From NCBI RefSeq assembly GCF_900302465.1, contig NZ_OMOR01000001.1, positions 2,108,001 through 2,172,000 on the forward strand: DNA of 64,000 bases, given 5' to 3'. The notes beneath the pieces were generated by a model that had not been told where the DNA came from, searched no databases, and saw only the letters and a list, made by a program, of their open reading frames with translations. A program made the position numbers and the translations under genes. Origin of the DNA: Ascidiaceihabitans donghaensis. Its GTDB lineage: Bacteria > Pseudomonadota > Alphaproteobacteria > Rhodobacterales > Rhodobacteraceae. Positions 27,256 through 36,120 of this stretch are shown in pieces (the first letter of the stretch is position 1; every line of letters begins with the position of its first letter).

Positions 27256-28440
27256 ATGCGTAACGAAAAAGGCTCCCTGATCCGCCCCGTCCCGCTGCCC
27301 GACAGTGCCAGCCGCCCTGTTGTAACACCGCTTTCTACGTCTGTGGTCTATGCCTCGGACACGCCGGATATGCTGGATCAACAGTATGAAGGCGGTTTGC
27401 AAGGCTACACCTACAGCCGCGAAGGCCATCCCAACGCCGATGTTGTGGGCGGGTTGATCGACCGCATGGAAGGCGCACCCAATCCGGGTGTGGTGACTTC
27501 TAGCGGTATGGCCGCTGTGGCGGCGGTTTTGATGGGTATCACCCAAACAGGCGATCACGTTATTGGTGGAAACCAGCTTTATGGGCGGTCCTTGCGGCTG
27601 ATGGCCGAAGACTTGCCACGCATGGGCGTCTCCACTTCCATGGTTGATCCGGGCGATGTAGATGCTGTGCGTGCAGCGATCCGCCCAACAACAAAGTTGA
27701 TCCTTGTTGAAACGGTATCCAACCCGACGCTGCGTGTTGCAGACATCGAAGGATTGGCAACGCTGTGCCGTGAAAAGGGTGTGCTTTTGGTGGTGGACAA
27801 CACGTTCACAACGCCGCGTGCATTCAAACCGTTTGATTGGGGCGCGGACATCGTGATCCATTCGATCACAAAGCTTCTGGCGGGCCACTCAGATGTGATG
27901 CTTGGCTATGTTGCAGCCCGCGACGAAGCCATCAACACGCGGCTGCGGATCTTTTCGGTGACCACAGGCATGACGCCAAGCCCATGGGACAGCTGGATGG
28001 CTGAACGCGGCATGTTGTCGTTTGATTTGCGCTTTGACCGTGCTCAAGCCACTGCCATGCGGCTTGCAGAGCATTTGGGAGGCTTGGAGGGGGTCAAACG
28101 CGTGATTTATCCGTCCCGCGACGACCACCCAGACCAAGCCCGTGCGCAGGCTTTGCTGAAGGGGCAGTTCTGCAATATGGTCAGCTTCGAGTTGGACGGC
28201 GGACGCGCAGAAGCCAACGCCTTTACGCGCGGCGCAGAGGGGTTGAATTTCGCGCCCACTTTGGGGGATGTCGGTACCACGATTTCGCATCCTGCATCCT
28301 CGTCCCACCGTGCTTTAACGCCTGAAAAGCGCACGGAACTTGGCATGTCCGAAGGATTCTTCCGCGTGTCGGTTGGCCTTGAAGACCCCGACACGCTGTG
28401 CGCGGTGTTCAGCCAAGCCATCGCCGCATGTAAGGTATAA
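27256..28440 (+). CDS. Cys/Met metabolism PLP-dependent enzyme (cystathionine gamma-lyase type)
   Basis: 394 aa of the gamma-family of PLP enzymes. The PLP-binding loop is SSGMAAVAAVLMG, the carboxylate region LVETVSNPTLRVADIEGL and VVDNTFTTPRAFKP, and the Schiff-base lysine lies in HSITKLLAGHSDVMLG. Cystathionine gamma-lyase, cystathionine beta-lyase and methionine gamma-lyase all share these, so the substrate is not decided. It starts three bases after the gamma-carbonic-anhydrase gene and ends five bases before phoR. Confidence 0.9.
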   Translation: MRNEKGSLIRPVPLPDSASRPVVTPLSTSVVYASDTPDMLDQQYEGGLQGYTYSREGHPNADVVGGLIDRMEGAPNPGVVTSSGMAAVAAVLMGITQTGDHVIGGNQLYGRSLRLMAEDLPRMGVSTSMVDPGDVDAVRAAIRPTTKLILVETVSNPTLRVADIEGLATLCREKGVLLVVDNTFTTPRAFKPFDWGADIVIHSITKLLAGHSDVMLGYVAARDEAINTRLRIFSVTTGMTPSPWDSWMAERGMLSFDLRFDRAQATAMRLAEHLGGLEGVKRVIYPSRDDHPDQARAQALLKGQFCNMVSFELDGGRAEANAFTRGAEGLNFAPTLGDVGTTISHPASSSHRALTPEKRTELGMSEGFFRVSVGLEDPDTLCAVFSQAIAACKV

Positions 28441-28445
28441 CAGAA

Positions 28446-29483
28446 ATGGACCCGCATCTGCTGCAATCTGTGCTGGATACGGTGTCCCTGCCTGCGCTGG
28501 CCGTCGGCCCCGACGAAAAGATCGTGGCGGCCAACGCGGATGCCTTGTCTTTGCTGGGTCAAGGCATCGTCACACGCAACTATGTTACGATGCTGCGCCA
28601 GCCTATGCTGCTGGATAGCATCGAAAGTACATTGCGCGACACATCTCCCCGCGAAACACGCTATCTGGGCCACGACGGAGACCACGACACAACCTACCGC
28701 GTGACCTGCCGTGCCGCAGGCGATACCGGATGTGTGATCGTGTGTTTTGATGATGTCACAGCGCTGGAGCAGGCCAGCCAGATGCGACGCGATTTTGTGG
28801 CCAATGTCAGCCACGAATTGCGCACACCGCTGACGGCCTTGATGGGGTTTATCGAAACGCTGCAAGGTCCCGCGCGTGATGACACAACGGCCCAAACACG
28901 TTTTTTGGGAATCATGCAAAGCGAAGCGGCCCGGATGAACCGTTTGGTGGGGGATTTGCTGTCGCTCAGCCGCGTGGAAAGCGACCAGCGCGTGCGCCCC
29001 ACAACCCAGATTTCCTTGTTGGATGTGCTGTCCAGCACCGTCCATGCGCTGCAACCTGTAGCGCAAAAGGCCAAAGTGACGCTGGTTTTTGATCCACCTG
29101 ATCATATCCCGACGATGATCGCGGATGCGGATCAACTGCGTCAGGTCTTCACAAACCTAATTGAAAACGCGATCAAATACGGTGGCGAAGACAACACCGT
29201 TCAGGTTACGCTGGCCGCCGCAGACCGCGACCCGGCATTGCGCGCAGCAGGCGTTCGCGTCGATGTCACGGATCATGGGCCCGGTATCGATCCTGCACAT
29301 TTGCCCCGCCTGACAGAACGGTTTTACCGCATAGACAACCACCGCAGTCGCGAGATGGGCGGCACAGGGTTGGGTCTGGCCATTGTCAAACACATCATCC
29401 ACCGTCACCGCGGACGGATGCGCGTGACGTCCGAGTTGGGGCAGGGCGCCACATTTTCCGTGATTTTGCCGTTGGTTCCCTGA
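28446..29483 (+). CDS. phoR: Phosphate regulon sensor kinase PhoR
   Basis: 345 aa. A PAS-like N-terminal part (about 1-105) precedes the kinase core, with phospho-acceptor His123 in FVANVSHELRTPLTALMGF and ATPase motifs NLIENAIKYGG, DHGPGIDPAHLPRLTERFYR and GGTGLGLAIVKHI. No strong membrane segment is visible, unlike the E. coli protein, which has an N-terminal membrane anchor. It precedes the PHO box and pstS, and pairs with PhoB at the end of the cluster. Confidence 0.93.
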   Translation: MDPHLLQSVLDTVSLPALAVGPDEKIVAANADALSLLGQGIVTRNYVTMLRQPMLLDSIESTLRDTSPRETRYLGHDGDHDTTYRVTCRAAGDTGCVIVCFDDVTALEQASQMRRDFVANVSHELRTPLTALMGFIETLQGPARDDTTAQTRFLGIMQSEAARMNRLVGDLLSLSRVESDQRVRPTTQISLLDVLSSTVHALQPVAQKAKVTLVFDPPDHIPTMIADADQLRQVFTNLIENAIKYGGEDNTVQVTLAAADRDPALRAAGVRVDVTDHGPGIDPAHLPRLTERFYRIDNHRSREMGGTGLGLAIVKHIIHRHRGRMRVTSELGQGATFSVILPLVP

Positions 29484-29516
29484 TTTTTTATCACAAATTT
29501 CGCCATAGATCCGAAG

Positions 29517-29549
29517 CTGTCATAAAACTGTTACGCAACTGTCACAAAA
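29517..29549 (+). promoter_or_regulatory. PHO box (three tandem 11-bp repeats)
   Basis: Three direct repeats in a row: CTGTCATAAAA at 29517, CTGTTACGCAA at 29528 and CTGTCACAAAA at 29539. Each starts with the conserved CTGTNA core bound by PhoB. The array lies 76 bases before the pstS ATG. It places pstSCAB-phoU-phoB under phosphate starvation control and suggests autoregulation of PhoB. Confidence 0.93.
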
Positions 29550-29624
29550 GCATAGCGAAAGACGCCTAGATCAGCGCCATGGTCATCAAGGGGATGGCCA
29601 TCACTTCGAGGTTCAGGAGACATC

Positions 29625-30665
29625 ATGTCATTCGTGAAATGCACAACTTCCGCGCTGGCCATTGCCGCACTTTCCGCAACAGCAGCCGCCGCCCGCGATC
29701 AGGTCCAGGTGGCCGGATCATCAACCGTTCTGCCATATGCGTCCATCGTGGCCGAGGCCTTTGGCGAAAACTTTGACTTCCCGACACCCGTTGTCGAATC
29801 CGGCGGATCATCCGCAGGTCTCAAACGCTTTTGTGAAGGCGTCGGCGAAAACACAATCGACATCGCCAACGCATCCCGCCAGATCAAGTCAGGCGAAGTC
29901 GCTGTGTGCGCTGAAAACGGCGTCACCGACATCATGGAAGTCCGCATCGGCTATGACGGCATCGTGTTTGCTTCTGACATCGATGGCGCGTCCTTTGCCT
30001 TCACCCAAACCGATTGGTTCTTGGCCTTGTCCGACCAGATCCTGGTCGACGGCAAAATGGTTGCCAACCCCTACACCAACTGGAACCAGGTGAACGCGTC
30101 CTTCCCCGACCAGCCGATCCAAGCCTTTGTGCCCGGCACAAAACACGGCACACGCGAAGTGTTCGAGGACAAAGTGATCCTTGAAGGCTGCGAAGCAACA
30201 GGTGCGTTCGACGTGTTGAAAGCGGCCAATGGCGGTGACAAGAAAGCGGCGGAAAAAGCCTGTATCGCGCTGCGCACAGACGGCAAATCCGTGGATATTG
30301 ACGGTGACTACACCGAAACACTGGCCCGCATCGAAAGCAACAAAGACGGCATCGGCGTTTTTGGTCTGGCCTTCTATGAAAACAACACAGACAAGCTGCA
30401 AGTGGCGACAATGGCCGACATCGTGCCATCAACAGAAAGCATCGCCACAGGCGAATATCCTGTGTCGCGCCCCTTGTTCTTCTACGTCAAAAAAGCCCAC
30501 ATCGGCGTCATTCCTGGCTTGAAAGAATTCGCAGAATTCTTTGTGGCAGATGAAGTTGCAGGCCCCGATGGTCCATTGGCCGAATACGGGTTGGTGTCTG
30601 ATCCAGAGCTGGAAGCGACACAAACATCCGTAACGGACGAGGCGGTTCTGGGATCAGGTTCCTAA
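29625..30665 (+). CDS. pstS: Phosphate ABC transporter substrate-binding protein PstS
   Basis: 346 aa with signal peptide MSFVKCTTSALAIAALSATAAAA. Phosphate-binding motifs VAGSSTVLPYASIVAEAF, SGGSSAGLKRFCEG and PGTKHGTREVFEDKVI are intact. It binds phosphate in the periplasm and delivers it to PstCA. AGGAG precedes its ATG. A hairpin after the stop separates it from pstC and should keep PstS in excess. Confidence 0.95.
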   Translation: MSFVKCTTSALAIAALSATAAAARDQVQVAGSSTVLPYASIVAEAFGENFDFPTPVVESGGSSAGLKRFCEGVGENTIDIANASRQIKSGEVAVCAENGVTDIMEVRIGYDGIVFASDIDGASFAFTQTDWFLALSDQILVDGKMVANPYTNWNQVNASFPDQPIQAFVPGTKHGTREVFEDKVILEGCEATGAFDVLKAANGGDKKAAEKACIALRTDGKSVDIDGDYTETLARIESNKDGIGVFGLAFYENNTDKLQVATMADIVPSTESIATGEYPVSRPLFFYVKKAHIGVIPGLKEFAEFFVADEVAGPDGPLAEYGLVSDPELEATQTSVTDEAVLGSGS

Positions 30666-30687
30666 ATCCAACGACAATAAAATGAAG

Positions 30688-30714
30688 GTCGCCCCGCATA
30701 TCGGGGCGGCTTTT
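30688..30714 (+). terminator. Partial terminator between pstS and pstC
   Basis: TCGCCCCG and CGGGGCGG form an 8-bp stem (one T-G pair) with the loop CATAT, then TTTT. It lies 23 bases after the pstS stop and 31 before the pstC start. Confidence 0.75.
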
Positions 30715-30744
30715 GCGCCACGTACCACACCTCGGAGCAGCCCC

Positions 30745-32223
30745 ATGGGTATCACCGGTTTCACTATTTTCGCCGTCATTGCCTTGTCCATCTTGGGGTA
30801 CATCGTGGCCCGTGTCCGCGCGCTTGCAGGGGCCGGAGGCGACAGACGCGGCTTGCACTCTTTGCCCACGTATTACGGCACCAACGCTGCGATGTTTACG
30901 GCCGTTCCAGCCCTTGGGGTTTTGGCAATCTGGCTTTTGGCACAACCGATGATGATCGAAAACCGCGTGTCCGCGATGATCCCTGCCAGCGTGATTGGCG
31001 AGGGGTCCAGCATTGGTCTGATCATGAGCGATGTGCGCCGTGTGGCTGACGGGTTGGATGTTGTGGTCGCACAGGGCGCACTTGGTGTGGATGAGGCGAA
31101 AAACCTGTCCGCTGACACCGATGTGCGTAAAACGCTGGCGGATGTTGGCGTGGCCCTCGGGTCGGATGTGAAACCCGAAGTGCTGGCAGCTGCCCAAACC
31201 TACCGCGCATCCGCGCAATCGGGCCGTCTTTGGATGACAGCCGTTGTGCTGGCCCTTGCCGCCATCGGGTTTGTCTTTTCCGTCGCCATGTCCAAACCGG
31301 ATTTTCGTGCCCGCAACACGGTGGAACGCGGTGTGCTGGCGCTTTTGATGATCGCGGCATCGCTTGCGATCCTCACCACCATCGGCATCGTCTTTTCCAT
31401 GCTTTTCGAAAGCATCAACTTCTTCAGATTACACCCGTGGACCGACTTCTTTTTTGGCGGGTCATGGGCGCCGAACTTTCGCGGGGACAGCGATTTGTCG
31501 ATCCTGCCGCTGCTTTGGGGCACGCTTTATATTTCAATCATCGCATTGGCCGTCGCCGTGCCAATCGGCCTGTTTGCCGCGATTTATCTAAGCGAATACG
31601 CAGGGCCCAAAGTCCGCGCGATCGCCAAGCCATTGTTGGAAATCCTCGCGGGGATACCGACCATCGTCTACGGTCTGTTTGCTTTGCTGACTGTTGGGCC
31701 TGCCTTGGTCCGGATTTTCGGACGCGGCGATGAGGGGCTGTTAGGCGTCGAATGGATGTCGGGGGCCACGGCGGTGCTGACCGCAGGGCTTGTGATGGGC
31801 ATCATGCTGATCCCGTTTGTGTCCTCGCTGTCGGACGACATTATCAACGCGGTGCCGCAATCCATGCGCGACGGATCGCTGGGCCTTGGGGCGACCCCCT
31901 CAGAAACCATCCGTCAGGTCGTTTTGCCAGCGGCCTTACCCGGCATTGTGGGTGCCGTTTTGCTGGCCGCCAGCCGTGCCATCGGTGAAACCATGATCGT
32001 GGTGCTGGGGGCAGGGGCCATCGCCAAGTTTTCCGCCAACCCGCTGGAAGCCATGACCACCATCACCACCCGCATCGTCAGCCAGTTGACCGGGGATACG
32101 GATTTCGCCAGCCCCGAAACGCTGGTCGCCTTTGCCCTTGGTCTGACGCTGTTTGTTCTGACCTTGGGCTTGAATGTCATCGCACTGTACATCGTGCGCA
32201 CATATCGGGAGCAGTACGATTGA
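30745..32223 (+). CDS. pstC: Phosphate ABC transporter permease PstC
   Basis: 492 aa from the ATG at 30745 (MGITGFTIFAVIALSILG) with GGAG upstream, well beyond the about 320 aa of E. coli PstC. The extra N-terminal half has membrane segments and a periplasmic stretch near 75-165. The C-terminal half holds the permease core (LPLLWGTLYISIIALAVAVPIGLFAAIYLSEYA, EILAGIPTIVYGLFAL, DGSLGLGATPSETIRQVVLPAALPGI). It forms the channel with PstA. Confidence 0.92.
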   Translation: MGITGFTIFAVIALSILGYIVARVRALAGAGGDRRGLHSLPTYYGTNAAMFTAVPALGVLAIWLLAQPMMIENRVSAMIPASVIGEGSSIGLIMSDVRRVADGLDVVVAQGALGVDEAKNLSADTDVRKTLADVGVALGSDVKPEVLAAAQTYRASAQSGRLWMTAVVLALAAIGFVFSVAMSKPDFRARNTVERGVLALLMIAASLAILTTIGIVFSMLFESINFFRLHPWTDFFFGGSWAPNFRGDSDLSILPLLWGTLYISIIALAVAVPIGLFAAIYLSEYAGPKVRAIAKPLLEILAGIPTIVYGLFALLTVGPALVRIFGRGDEGLLGVEWMSGATAVLTAGLVMGIMLIPFVSSLSDDIINAVPQSMRDGSLGLGATPSETIRQVVLPAALPGIVGAVLLAASRAIGETMIVVLGAGAIAKFSANPLEAMTTITTRIVSQLTGDTDFASPETLVAFALGLTLFVLTLGLNVIALYIVRTYREQYD

Positions 32224-33563
32224 CCGACGCAACCCAACCCATTGACCCGCGCAAGACGTCATTGCTGACGCTGGACGGGCGCACCAAAAAACGCAACGCC
32301 GCCGAGGCACGGTTCAAATCCTATGGCATCGGGGCCATCTGCATCGGATTGCTGATGCTTTTGATCCTTGTCTTCAACATCGTGTCGCGTGGCACAGGGG
32401 CTTATCAGCAGACGTATGTGACACTCGAAGTCGAACTGTTGGCTGCCAAACTTGATAAAAAAGGCAACCGCGATCTGGTTGATATCAAGAAGGTGTCAAC
32501 CTTTGGCTACGCGCCTTTGTTGAAAACCGCGTTCGAGACAAAGGTGTCCAACGCAGGGTTTGAAACCGATCTAAAGTCAAAGGCCATGGCGGGCATTCTG
32601 TCTAAAAGTGCTGCGGCGGATCTGCGCGATTTTGTTATCGCCAACCCCGATATGATCGGCAACACGGTCGAGTTTGAATTTTTGGCGTCTTCCCGTGTGG
32701 ATGGCTATCTGAAGGGCCGTGTGACGCGCGACAGCATTGCCAATGACAAGAACATCTCGCCGGCACAGCTGGATTTCGTCGATCAACTGATTGCGGATGG
32801 CAGTCTGGAAAAGCGCTTTAACCTCGATTTCATCACAGGCGCCGATGCCTCTGATGCGCGGCCCGAAGCCGCGGGCATGGGTGTGTCGATGATCGGGTCA
32901 TTGTTCATGATGATGGTGGTTCTGGTGCTGGCGCTGCCCATCGGGGTCGCAGCATCAATCTATCTGGAAGAATTCGCGCCCAAGAACTGGATCACCGATA
33001 TCATCGAGGTGAACATTTCGAACCTTGCAGCGGTGCCATCAATTGTCTTTGGTATTCTGGGCCTCGCGGTCTTCATCAACTACATGCACTTGCCAAACTC
33101 TGCGCCGCTTGTGGGTGGCCTTGTGCTGACGCTGATGACGCTGCCCACGATCATCATCTCGACGCGCGCCTCGCTGAAATCCGTACCACCCAGCATCCGT
33201 GACGCCGCGCTTGGGGTCGGGGCTAGCAAAATGCAGTCGGTGTTTCATCACGTCCTGCCCTTGGCGGCCCCGGGCATCCTGACAGGCACGATCATCGGAC
33301 TGGCGCAGGCCTTGGGTGAGACTGCACCGCTGTTGTTGATCGGGATGGTGGGCTTCATCGCGTCCAACCCACCCGACAGCATCGCGGCGGGGTTGATGTC
33401 GCCAAATTCGGCCATGCCTGCGCAAATCTACGAATGGGCGAAACGTGCTGATCCGGCCTTTTATGAACGCGCATGGGGGGGCATCATCATCTTGTTGGTC
33501 TTTCTTGTGACCATGAACACCATCGCCGTAATTTTGCGGCGCCGTTTTGAACGCCGCTGGTAG
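32220..33563 (+). CDS. pstA: Phosphate ABC transporter permease PstA (with DUF3333-type N-terminus)
   Basis: 447 aa from a TTG start that overlaps the pstC stop (TTGA). A long N-terminal extension (1-210) with one membrane segment and a soluble part matches the DUF3333-type extension of alphaproteobacterial PstA. The permease core follows ([84 protein letters not shown]). Confidence 0.92.
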   Translation: MTDATQPIDPRKTSLLTLDGRTKKRNAAEARFKSYGIGAICIGLLMLLILVFNIVSRGTGAYQQTYVTLEVELLAAKLDKKGNRDLVDIKKVSTFGYAPLLKTAFETKVSNAGFETDLKSKAMAGILSKSAAADLRDFVIANPDMIGNTVEFEFLASSRVDGYLKGRVTRDSIANDKNISPAQLDFVDQLIADGSLEKRFNLDFITGADASDARPEAAGMGVSMIGSLFMMMVVLVLALPIGVAASIYLEEFAPKNWITDIIEVNISNLAAVPSIVFGILGLAVFINYMHLPNSAPLVGGLVLTLMTLPTIIISTRASLKSVPPSIRDAALGVGASKMQSVFHHVLPLAAPGILTGTIIGLAQALGETAPLLLIGMVGFIASNPPDSIAAGLMSPNSAMPAQIYEWAKRADPAFYERAWGGIIILLVFLVTMNTIAVILRRRFERRW

Positions 33564-33574
33564 GGGTCGAAGAC

Positions 33575-34372
33575 ATGAACGATATGAGACTGACGGAGAG
33601 AACCGTGGACACCAATGATGTGAAAATCACCGCCAAAGATGTGCAGGTGTATTACGGCGACAATCACGCCATCAAAGACGTGAATGTCGAGATCCAAGAC
33701 AAAACCGTCACGGCATTTATCGGGCCTTCAGGGTGCGGAAAGTCAACTTTTTTGCGTTGTATCAATAGGATGAACGACACAATTGATGTGTGCCGTGTCC
33801 AAGGTGACATTCTGATCGACAACGAAGACATCTACGACAAACGCGTCGACCCAGTACAACTGCGGGCCAAAGTGGGCATGGTGTTTCAAAAGCCGAACCC
33901 GTTTCCAAAGTCGATCTTTGACAATGTCGCTTACGGGCCGCGCATCCACGGGCTTGCGCAAAACAAGGCCGATCTGGACGAAATTGTCGAACGGTCGCTG
34001 CGCAGTGCCGCAATCTGGAACGAGGTCAAAGACCGCCTTGATGCGCCCGGCACAGGGCTATCGGGTGGCCAGCAACAACGGTTGTGCATTGCACGGGCGG
34101 TTGCCACGGCGCCAGAGGTTCTTTTGATGGATGAACCCTGTTCAGCGCTGGACCCGATTGCCACGGCGCAGGTCGAAGAACTGATCGATGAACTGCGCCA
34201 GAACTATTCCGTGGTGATCGTCACCCACTCGATGCAGCAAGCCGCCCGCGTCAGCCAAAAAACCGCGTTCTTCCATTTGGGCAACCTTGTGGAATACGGC
34301 GAGACGGGCCAAATTTTTACCAATCCAACAGATCCACGCACTGAAAGCTATATCACGGGCCGGATCGGGTAG
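33575..34372 (+). CDS. pstB: Phosphate ABC transporter ATP-binding protein PstB
   Basis: 265 aa with Walker [20 protein letters not shown], signature [16 protein letters not shown], Walker [16 protein letters not shown] and H-loop [15 protein letters not shown]. The sequence [23 protein letters not shown] is diagnostic for PstB. It energises phosphate uptake through PstCA. ATG start with an upstream GGGG-containing site; 11 bases follow the pstA stop. Confidence 0.96.
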   Translation: MNDMRLTERTVDTNDVKITAKDVQVYYGDNHAIKDVNVEIQDKTVTAFIGPSGCGKSTFLRCINRMNDTIDVCRVQGDILIDNEDIYDKRVDPVQLRAKVGMVFQKPNPFPKSIFDNVAYGPRIHGLAQNKADLDEIVERSLRSAAIWNEVKDRLDAPGTGLSGGQQQRLCIARAVATAPEVLLMDEPCSALDPIATAQVEELIDELRQNYSVVIVTHSMQQAARVSQKTAFFHLGNLVEYGETGQIFTNPTDPRTESYITGRIG

Positions 34373-34383
34373 GGGACATAGAC

Positions 34384-35085
34384 ATGAACGACCAACACAT
34401 CGCATCCGCCTTCGACCGCGATCTTGAAGCGATCCAGGCGCAAATCATGAAAATGGGCGGGCTGGTTGAAGCTGCCATTCTGGAAGCCGCGTCCTCGCTT
34501 GAGGCCCGCGACGAAGAACGTGCAGAAAAGGTCCGCGCCGCTGACAAACAGATCGACGCACTGGAAGAGTTAATCAACGAAGAAGCCGCCCGTGTGATTG
34601 CCCTGCGTGCGCCCACAGCCATTGACCTGCGCCTGATCCTGAGTGTCATGAAGATTAGCGGCAACCTCGAACGTATTGGCGACTATGCAAAAAACATGGC
34701 CAAACGCACGGGTGTTCTGGCACAAATGGCGCCAGTCAACGACAGTGCCGGTGCGCTGCGACGTATGGCCAAAGAAGTCGGTAAGATGCTGACGGACGCG
34801 TTGGATGCCTATATCAACCGTGACGCGGAACTGGCACTGGATGTCATCGCACGCGACGCTGAAGTGGATCAGATGTACAATGCGCTGTTTCGTGAATTCC
34901 TGACCTTCATGATGGAAGACCCGCGCAACATCACGGCCTGCATGCATTTGCATTTTATCGGTAAAAACACCGAACGCATGGGTGATCACGTGACATCGAT
35001 TGCTGAACAAGTCGTTTACCTGGTCACGGGGATGCACCCAGATGAAGCCCGTGCCAAGGCTGACACGACTTCTATGAAACTGTAA
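34384..35085 (+). CDS. phoU: Phosphate signalling protein PhoU
   Basis: 233 aa, all helical, in two PhoU repeats (about 15-110 and 120-215), each with the metal-site pattern (ERIGDYAKNMAKR and ERMGDHVTSIAEQVVYLVTG). PhoU couples the Pst transporter state to PhoR kinase activity. It starts 11 bases after pstB in the same operon. Confidence 0.95.
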   Translation: MNDQHIASAFDRDLEAIQAQIMKMGGLVEAAILEAASSLEARDEERAEKVRAADKQIDALEELINEEAARVIALRAPTAIDLRLILSVMKISGNLERIGDYAKNMAKRTGVLAQMAPVNDSAGALRRMAKEVGKMLTDALDAYINRDAELALDVIARDAEVDQMYNALFREFLTFMMEDPRNITACMHLHFIGKNTERMGDHVTSIAEQVVYLVTGMHPDEARAKADTTSMKL

Positions 35086-35097
35086 GGAATAGTCACC

Positions 35098-35787
35098 ATG
35101 TCCGCAGTCCAGCCGCGTGTTTTGGTCGTCGAGGATGAACCCGCACAACGTGAGGTTCTGGCTTACAATCTTGAAGCCGAAGGTTTTGCCGTCAGCCGCG
35201 CCGAGAATGGCGAAGAGGCATTGCTTTTTGTGCAGGAAGACGCGCCGGACGTGATCGTTCTGGACTGGATGATGCCACAGCTAAGCGGAATCGAAGTCTG
35301 CCGGCGTTTGAAAATCAAACCCGAGACCCGAGGCATTCCTGTCATCATGCTGTCTGCGCGTTCCGAGGAAGTGGACCGTGTACGGGGTCTTGAAACCGGC
35401 GCAGACGATTATGTGATCAAACCGTACTCTGTGATCGAGCTGATGGCCCGTGTGCGTGCCCAACTGCGCCGCGTGCGGCCAGCGGCATCCGGTCAACTGT
35501 TGGAATTCGACGACATCGTGCTGAATGGTGAAAGCCACAAAGTTACGCGCGGATCTGCAGATGTGAAACTCGGGCCAACTGAGTTTCGGCTCCTCAGTAC
35601 ATTTATGGAAAAGCCCGGACGTGTCTGGTCGCGCGAACAACTTCTGGACCGTGTCTGGGGCCGCGACATCTACGTGGACACACGCACCGTCGACGTGCAC
35701 ATCGGGCGCTTGCGCAAAGCGCTGACCCAGTTTGGGGGTTCAGATCCGGTAAGGACGGTTCGGGGTGCGGGATACAGCCTTGGGTAA
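35098..35787 (+). CDS. phoB: Phosphate regulon response regulator PhoB
   Basis: 229 aa. The receiver has the acidic pocket VEDE and phospho-acceptor Asp56 in VLDWMMPQLSG. The OmpR/PhoB winged helix covers about 130-229 (LGPTEFRLLSTFMEKPGRVWSREQLLDRVWG, DTRTVDVHIGRLRKAL). It should bind the PHO box before pstS. It closes the operon, and no obvious terminator hairpin follows. Confidence 0.95.
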   Translation: MSAVQPRVLVVEDEPAQREVLAYNLEAEGFAVSRAENGEEALLFVQEDAPDVIVLDWMMPQLSGIEVCRRLKIKPETRGIPVIMLSARSEEVDRVRGLETGADDYVIKPYSVIELMARVRAQLRRVRPAASGQLLEFDDIVLNGESHKVTRGSADVKLGPTEFRLLSTFMEKPGRVWSREQLLDRVWGRDIYVDTRTVDVHIGRLRKALTQFGGSDPVRTVRGAGYSLG

Positions 35788-36066
35788 GGGTGTTCGAGTG
35801 TATTGTTCAGCGAATATTATTTAACATAATTCACATTATAAGAAGCACGCATACTGTCAGATACGCGACGTAGATACGCCACCTGCCGGTGTTCGGACCG
35901 CGATGAGCCCATGCCATCTATCGCGCAAAATCGGTTTGCCAAGCACTAAATGTAAAATGACGTTCCGTCCCTCGGGATTGTCGCATCAATTTTTCCAGCT
36001 TAGCATCATGCTTGTGCAAGGCTTTGGGCTTCGGATCCGAACCTTGCCAAATCTGGGAGGATTTGA
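35788..36066 (+). promoter_or_regulatory. Promoter and structured leader of the first acyl-CoA operon
   Basis: An AT-rich block (about 35812-35845) suited to a promoter is followed by a long GC-richer leader. Near its 3' end, GCAAGG (36016-36021) and CCTTGC (36042-36047) enclose a 12-base palindrome TTCGGATCCGAA (36030-36041). This stem-loop lies just before the GGGAGG ribosome site of the leader ORF and could influence its translation. Confidence 0.5.
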
Positions 36067-36120
36067 ATGCGTTTGCTTCTTGTTTGCGCCGCGCGTCTTT
36101 TGACTGGACGCAGCTTATGA
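36067..36120 (+). CDS. 17-residue leader peptide ORF overlapping the acyl-CoA ligase start
   Basis: An ATG at 36067 follows GGGAGG at good spacing and opens MRLLLVCAARLLTGRSL, ending in TGA at 36118-36120. Its last bases TTATGA overlap the ligase ATG at 36117, so a ribosome finishing the peptide can restart on the ligase. The ligase ATG itself has only a weak site (GGACGCAGCTT), which supports translational coupling. It has four leucines in the first 11 codons, with no run of one rare codon. The ORF is too short to judge by codon use. Confidence 0.5.
   Translation: MRLLLVCAARLLTGRSL

Noticed and set aside
28107-29135. 342-codon minus-strand frame opposite the transsulfuration and phoR genes
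   Set aside because: Antisense to two well-supported genes; long only because of the G+C-rich codon pattern.
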